In this document: positions 60,077 to 64,000 of the stretch, piece after piece
Layout of the letters: every line of letters starts with the position of its first letter
Position numbering within the stretch: the stretch's first letter is position 1
Assembly (NCBI GenBank): GCA_964342695.1
Contig: CAYFFV010000008.1
Location: forward strand, 31,477 to 95,476
Direction of reading: 5' to 3'
DNA from: CAYFFV01 sp964342695
GTDB lineage: Bacteria; Acidobacteriota; Vicinamibacteria; Vicinamibacterales; UBA8438
Length of the DNA stretch: 64,000 nt
The notes under the pieces: generated by a model
What the model was told of the DNA's origin: nothing
Seen by the model: only the letters and a program-made list of their open reading frames with translations
Databases searched by the model: none
Position numbers and translations under genes: made by a program

Positions 60077-62173
60077 TCAGGATTCTCCACCAACCTGCCA
60101 TAACAGAAAACTTACGATATCAACCATTTCCTCGATTTGTTGACTAACCGGTTGGCCTCCAGAGTGACCGGCTTGCGTATGATACCTGAGCAAAACAGGA
60201 GATTCTGAGCCATTGCTCGCCTGCATCAACGCGGCCATTTTACGCGCATGTAATGGAGCGACACGTGTATCCCCATCACCGGAAAGATACAAGGTTGCTG
60301 GATACTGCCCCCCCTCGTGGACGTTATGGTAAGGAGAATAGTTCCTAATATACGAAAATTGTTCAGGGTCTTCGCTCGACCCGTATTCCGGCACCCAGAA
60401 ACTGGCGACCAAAAATTTATGGTAGCGAACCATGTCTAATAATGGATACGTACACACAACCGCACCAAATAACTCGGGGCGTTGGTTAGATACGGCTCCA
60501 ACTAACAGACCACCATTACTCCCCCCCTGAATGGCAAGATGCTCCGAGGTCGTAATACCTTTCGCAACCAAGTGTTCGGCAGCAGCTATGAAGTCATCAA
60601 AAACATTTTGTTTTTGTTCAAGCATTCCGGATCGATGCCAAAATTCACCGAACTCACCACCACCTCGAAGATTTGCCACCACATATACACCGCCTTGTTC
60701 TAACCAAGTAGTAGCCATCGGCGAAAAACTCGGAGTTCGACTTAGATTGAACCCCCCGTAACCTGTCAAGAGCGTTGGAGCCGTTCCATCAAATAAAGTA
60801 CCGCTCTTATGGACAACAAACATCGGCACTTCTGTTCCATCTTTTGACTGAAACCACATTTGATTGACTTCATATTTTGTCGCAGCCACTGGTGCCTGCA
60901 CTTGCGCCCAAACACGTTGGGAACCCATTTCTAAATCATATTGATAGATAGTGCTCGGCACATGAAAACTCTGAAAACTAAAAAACACCTCGTTACTATC
61001 CCACTGACCAGAACCCCCTCCTACAGACCCCGTTGTTCCAAAAGAAACATCAGTCAAATGCTGACCGTCAATTTCGTGGATCGCAATTCGTGGTTGAACA
61101 TCCTGTAAGTAAGAAAGTGCGAGCTTCTTACCCAGACCCCAAGCTCTTTGAATCACTATATTTTTTCGCTCAGAAATAACTTCACGCCATTCTTCGACAA
61201 CAGGATTCCGTGGATCAACGAGCACTACTCTGTTGTTAGGTGCTTCCAGATTCGTAGTAATGACGAGTTGTTCTCCAGCAAATGCAGCCCAAGATTCAGA
61301 AACACCATCTGCGATTGCCGTCACAAAATCGCCATTATTATCCAAATCCTTTACGTGAATCTCCGTAGGGCCAGAGGAGCCTTCAATGACGTGGACGACC
61401 AACCAACGCCCGTTATCAGACAGACTTGTGACCGGAATATGGTGTATGTCGTATCCATCTCCAAACACTTTGACATCCATCGACGTATCACTTCCCAGCT
61501 CGTGATACATCACCCTCGGCGGAACGTCTCCGTAGCGTTCGTAGTAAAAACCTTTGTTATCAGGAGTTAGAACAACCTCACCATAACGGGCTGGCGGAAG
61601 AACATCTGGATATTCCTCACCACTGTCAATATCCATTAATCGAATTGAAACTTCGTCAACGCCGCCTTCCCGAAGTGCATATGCAATTATTTTTCCATCT
61701 TCGGAAATGTCGCGAAGCGAAACACTTGTCGTATGATCGGAACTCAACGAATGTGGATCCAAAATCACATGATCTTCGCCGTCAACACCCTCCCGCATAT
61801 AAAGCACCGACAGCTGTTGATCGGCGCGGCGTTTACTAAAAAAATATCGTCCTCCTCGCTCGGTAGGTACCCCAATAAAATCTCGCTCTAATACACGTGT
61901 TACTGTTTGTCGCAATTCATCCCGCCCAGGCAACTGGCTGAGCAACGAATCCGTATAATCATTTTGACTGTCGATCCAATCACGTGTCTCTTGCGAATCC
62001 TGATCCTCCAACCATCGATACGGATCGGGTACGGCTATTCCGTGAACCACATCTACAACATCCTGAACTTTTGTGAATGGTGGGCGTGCCACAGTGATGG
62101 CTTCCTCCTTTTTCTCGCATCCTACCAAGACTATTAAACAGGATACCGTTGCGATTAATTTATATTTACTCAT
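60077..62173 (-). CDS. Prolyl oligopeptidase family (S9A) lipoprotein
   Basis: A 698-residue post-proline-cleaving serine peptidase, from the ATG at 62173; the lipobox LIVLVGC gives lipidated C19. PRPPFT-like lead VARPPFTKVQDVVDVVHGIAVPDPYRWLED starts the family. A seven-bladed propeller covers about 80-420. The catalytic domain has LAIQGGSNGGLLVGA (Ser), DTRVAPLHARK (Asp) and TQAGHSGG (His). It cleaves peptides in the periplasm or at the surface. It overlaps the esterase gene by eight bases and abuts the M28 gene, suggesting a peptide-degrading operon. Confidence 0.95.
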   Translation of the reverse strand: MSKYKLIATVSCLIVLVGCEKKEEAITVARPPFTKVQDVVDVVHGIAVPDPYRWLEDQDSQETRDWIDSQNDYTDSLLSQLPGRDELRQTVTRVLERDFIGVPTERGGRYFFSKRRADQQLSVLYMREGVDGEDHVILDPHSLSSDHTTSVSLRDISEDGKIIAYALREGGVDEVSIRLMDIDSGEEYPDVLPPARYGEVVLTPDNKGFYYERYGDVPPRVMYHELGSDTSMDVKVFGDGYDIHHIPVTSLSDNGRWLVVHVIEGSSGPTEIHVKDLDNNGDFVTAIADGVSESWAAFAGEQLVITTNLEAPNNRVVLVDPRNPVVEEWREVISERKNIVIQRAWGLGKKLALSYLQDVQPRIAIHEIDGQHLTDVSFGTTGSVGGGSGQWDSNEVFFSFQSFHVPSTIYQYDLEMGSQRVWAQVQAPVAATKYEVNQMWFQSKDGTEVPMFVVHKSGTLFDGTAPTLLTGYGGFNLSRTPSFSPMATTWLEQGGVYVVANLRGGGEFGEFWHRSGMLEQKQNVFDDFIAAAEHLVAKGITTSEHLAIQGGSNGGLLVGAVSNQRPELFGAVVCTYPLLDMVRYHKFLVASFWVPEYGSSEDPEQFSYIRNYSPYHNVHEGGQYPATLYLSGDGDTRVAPLHARKMAALMQASNGSESPVLLRYHTQAGHSGGQPVSQQIEEMVDIVSFLLWQVGGES

Positions 62174-62864
62174 CCTGCGTCTCCACAATAGATGACAATT
62201 CAAAAACATTTCTTAACCAAGAGGCGATGTCACACAATTCCTCATGGCACACTTGATGAGCCATTTCGTATTCGTGCCACTCAACAGGATATCCAGAAGA
62301 CTCTAAGTGTTCGCAAGTCCGTCGCCCACTGACATAGGTAACGATCGTGTCTTTGACACCATGCGCCTGAAAAATAGGGACCCGTGCATTGGCACCACTG
62401 ACTTCGCCAGAAAAAACTTCCAGCAAGGGAAGATATGCCGAGAGACATAATATTCCCGCCAAGGTTTTTGGGTATCGAAGTCCCGTAAACAAAGACATCG
62501 CGCCACCTTGTGAAAATCCGGCAAGTACAATTTTATTTGCTGGGACCCCTCGTGTTACCTCAAAATCAATCAGCTCGGTAATGTGTTGAGCAGATAAACG
62601 TATCCCGGCTTCGTCTTGTGCACGTGGTTCAAAAGTAGTGATGTCATACCATGCTCTCATTACAGTACCCATATTAATGGTTACGGGTATCTCGGGAGCA
62701 TTAGGGAAAATGAATCGAATAGGAAATTCAGCTGGCAATCCCAACTGGGCTGGAACATTAAGAAAATCAGTCGCGTCAGCCCCAAGCCCATGCATCCAAA
62801 TCACAGAACCTAGAGCGGGACTGGGAGGATCGAGTTCAAGGGTATGAAGATGGGTGCCGGTCAC
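62166..62864 (-). CDS. Phospholipase/carboxylesterase (alpha/beta hydrolase)
   Basis: A 232-residue cytoplasmic serine esterase of the acyl-protein-thioesterase-like family. GSVIWMHGLGADATDFLNV is the oxyanion loop. KIVLAGFSQGGAMSLFTGLRYP has the nucleophile elbow GFSQGG, VPIFQAHGVKDTIV the Asp, and YEMAHQVCHEEL the His. The length is typical. It is the first visible gene before the two peptidase genes and lies 30 bases after the partial coiled-coil gene. Confidence 0.93.
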   Translation of the reverse strand: MTGTHLHTLELDPPSPALGSVIWMHGLGADATDFLNVPAQLGLPAEFPIRFIFPNAPEIPVTINMGTVMRAWYDITTFEPRAQDEAGIRLSAQHITELIDFEVTRGVPANKIVLAGFSQGGAMSLFTGLRYPKTLAGILCLSAYLPLLEVFSGEVSGANARVPIFQAHGVKDTIVTYVSGRRTCEHLESSGYPVEWHEYEMAHQVCHEELCDIASWLRNVFELSSIVETQDE

Positions 62865-62894
62865 GATATCAAGATTTGAATGAGGCTGGCTTAG

Positions 62895-64000
62895 TTAATT
62901 ATCTTGGGATAACGAACGATAATACTCTTCGATTAATTCTCGGAATCCTGGTGGCACATCATCCGATGATGCAAGATATAAATCTTGACTCTCCACATCA
63001 AGTTCTCTCCGTAAACGATATTCGAATCGCTTTAATTCTTCTAACACTAATCTTTGCAAATCAGCGAGGATTTCCGCGCTTTGATATGAACGTTGATCAT
63101 CAAATTCCCGCATCTGCTGAATGATTTCATCGAGATCCTCAGCAGAAAATTGTTCTCCCTCTAAAATTCTCCGGATATCCTGGGCCTCACCCAAGCGTTC
63201 CTGGAATTCGCTTCGCCACTGTCGAACGTCTTGGGGATCAAAAACACCGGGCCGTCGATCACCTGAACCATCCGCTGTGAAGGACTCACCTACTGTGTCT
63301 CCCTTACCGGAACGTCCATCGGCACGACCAGCCTCAGCCTGCTGCCCCCCCTGTCCCGATGTCTGGCTTCCGTCCTGTTCTTCGTCACCTGATGGCTCAC
63401 TCTCTTGAGCCATCCGATGTTCAAGTGTTTCAAGGCTGCGCATGAGATCCCTCGTCTGGTCGAGGGCTTGGGCCATCTTGTCCCCCTCAGAGTTTCCAAC
63501 GGCGTCAGAAGCTGCACCAAGTTTTTCCTGTAAATCGGCTATATCGTTGCCAATTTCTGTTTCGAACGCCTTCGCAGTTTCGGGAGCTCGACTGCGAACT
63601 AAACCCTTTGAATAGCGAATCTTTTCCTTTAGTTTATTGTCCCTAATACTATTCGCTGCTTCAGTTAAGCGACGCGATGCATCACGTTCTTCCCGCTGAA
63701 ATTCTGCAGACGTTGAATCGAGATCACGCTCTAGTTCTGCAACATCATTTTCCATCGCATCTTTCCGATCCATCAAACTTCGTAAACGATCAGCACGCTG
63801 TTGATCATCAAGTTCAGAAAGTTCGTTGACATCAGCTTCAATTTCACGTTCCTTAGCAGCAAGCTGATTAGCTCTTTTTAAGGCATCTTCAATATCACGT
63901 TCCAAACGCCCAGTTTGTTCGGCCTGTAAACGATCCTGCACTTCTCGTAATCGATCAAGAGCAGCACCCGCCTCTGCAAACCCAAGGTTGTCATCATTAG
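62895..64000 (-). CDS. C-terminal part of a long coiled-coil protein (DUF4175-like), 5' end outside window
   Basis: At least 368 residues are visible and the frame stays open to the right edge, so the start lies beyond it; GTG 63941 is an internal codon. The sequence is nearly all charged heptad-like helix (EDALKRANQLAAKEREIEADVNELSEL, LDQTRDLMRSLETLEHRM), then a Gly/Gln/Ser-rich linker near 63290-63420. It ends in a conserved-looking tail, SSDDVPPGFRELIEEYYRSL. This layout matches the ends of large DUF4175-type membrane proteins in acidobacteria and alphaproteobacteria. Function is unknown. Confidence 0.75.
   Translation of the reverse strand, partial: NDDNLGFAEAGAALDRLREVQDRLQAEQTGRLERDIEDALKRANQLAAKEREIEADVNELSELDDQQRADRLRSLMDRKDAMENDVAELERDLDSTSAEFQREERDASRRLTEAANSIRDNKLKEKIRYSKGLVRSRAPETAKAFETEIGNDIADLQEKLGAASDAVGNSEGDKMAQALDQTRDLMRSLETLEHRMAQESEPSGDEEQDGSQTSGQGGQQAEAGRADGRSGKGDTVGESFTADGSGDRRPGVFDPQDVRQWRSEFQERLGEAQDIRRILEGEQFSAEDLDEIIQQMREFDDQRSYQSAEILADLQRLVLEELKRFEYRLRRELDVESQDLYLASSDDVPPGFRELIEEYYRSLSQDN

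Noticed and set aside
63941..64000. GTG 63941 as the start of the coiled-coil protein
   Set aside because: The same frame remains open to the window edge with similar helical sequence, so the gene starts beyond the window.
1..64000. Mobile elements, CRISPR arrays, prophage, tRNA or rRNA genes
   Set aside because: No transposase, integrase, direct-repeat array or RNA gene was recognised on reading; short or diverged ones could have been missed.

Overview
The window reads as a compact bacterial chromosome segment of roughly mid-40s % G+C (estimated by eye). No phage, insertion sequence, integrase, CRISPR array, rRNA or tRNA was recognised. The likely host is a Gram-negative acidobacterium-like organism. 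This is inferred from the mix of proteins: DUF1015 next to serC, DUF2911, secreted M28/M14/S9 peptidases, an exported SAM methyltransferase, an acidobacterium-style cytochrome c, a DUF481 barrel, and a partial coiled-coil protein of the DUF4175 neighbourhood type. The phylum assignment is an inference from gene content, not from a marker tree.

Region 1 (1-9.3 kb) is biosynthesis. argR-argG (argG runs off the left edge) is divergent from an argC-argB-argD-argA-like-argJ-argF operon that covers glutamate to citrulline. ArgR-box-like palindromes lie between them. The operon converges, with no intergenic base, on purD-purE.

Region 2 (9.4-17 kb) starts with rpsU (probable TTG start) and a perfect hairpin. 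A UbiA-family homologue of decaprenyl-phosphate phosphoribosyltransferase, an uncharacterised protein with a charged tail, and four glycosyltransferases in mirror order A-B-B'-A' follow. This looks like a cell-surface polysaccharide locus.

Region 3 (17-29 kb) is mixed central metabolism and information processing: a secreted protein, gpmI, a methylmalonyl-CoA mutase catalytic subunit without its B12 domain, a LolD/MacB-type ATPase without a permease beside it, inositol-1-phosphate synthase, a degenerate methyltransferase, polA and a pcnB-like nucleotidyltransferase. PolA has lost its proofreading carboxylates and carries Tyr at the position of E. coli Phe762.

Region 4 (28.9-38.4 kb) is a long minus-strand run: aminotransferase, NADH-dehydrogenase-like/SelD fusion, Bcp peroxiredoxin, M23 endopeptidase, DUF1015, serC, acyl desaturase and zinc-ribbon rhomboid.

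Region 5 (38.5-64 kb) is rich in exported proteins: an S9 peptidase propeller without its hydrolase domain, cytochrome c, SGNH hydrolase, DUF2911, two M28 peptidases, M14, prolyl oligopeptidase, and an exported methyltransferase. Housekeeping genes (trxA, hsp20, fumarase, ALDH, DHA2 exporter, M48) are interspersed. The hsp20 gene has a HAIR-like inverted repeat upstream. The profile fits a peptide-scavenging heterotroph.
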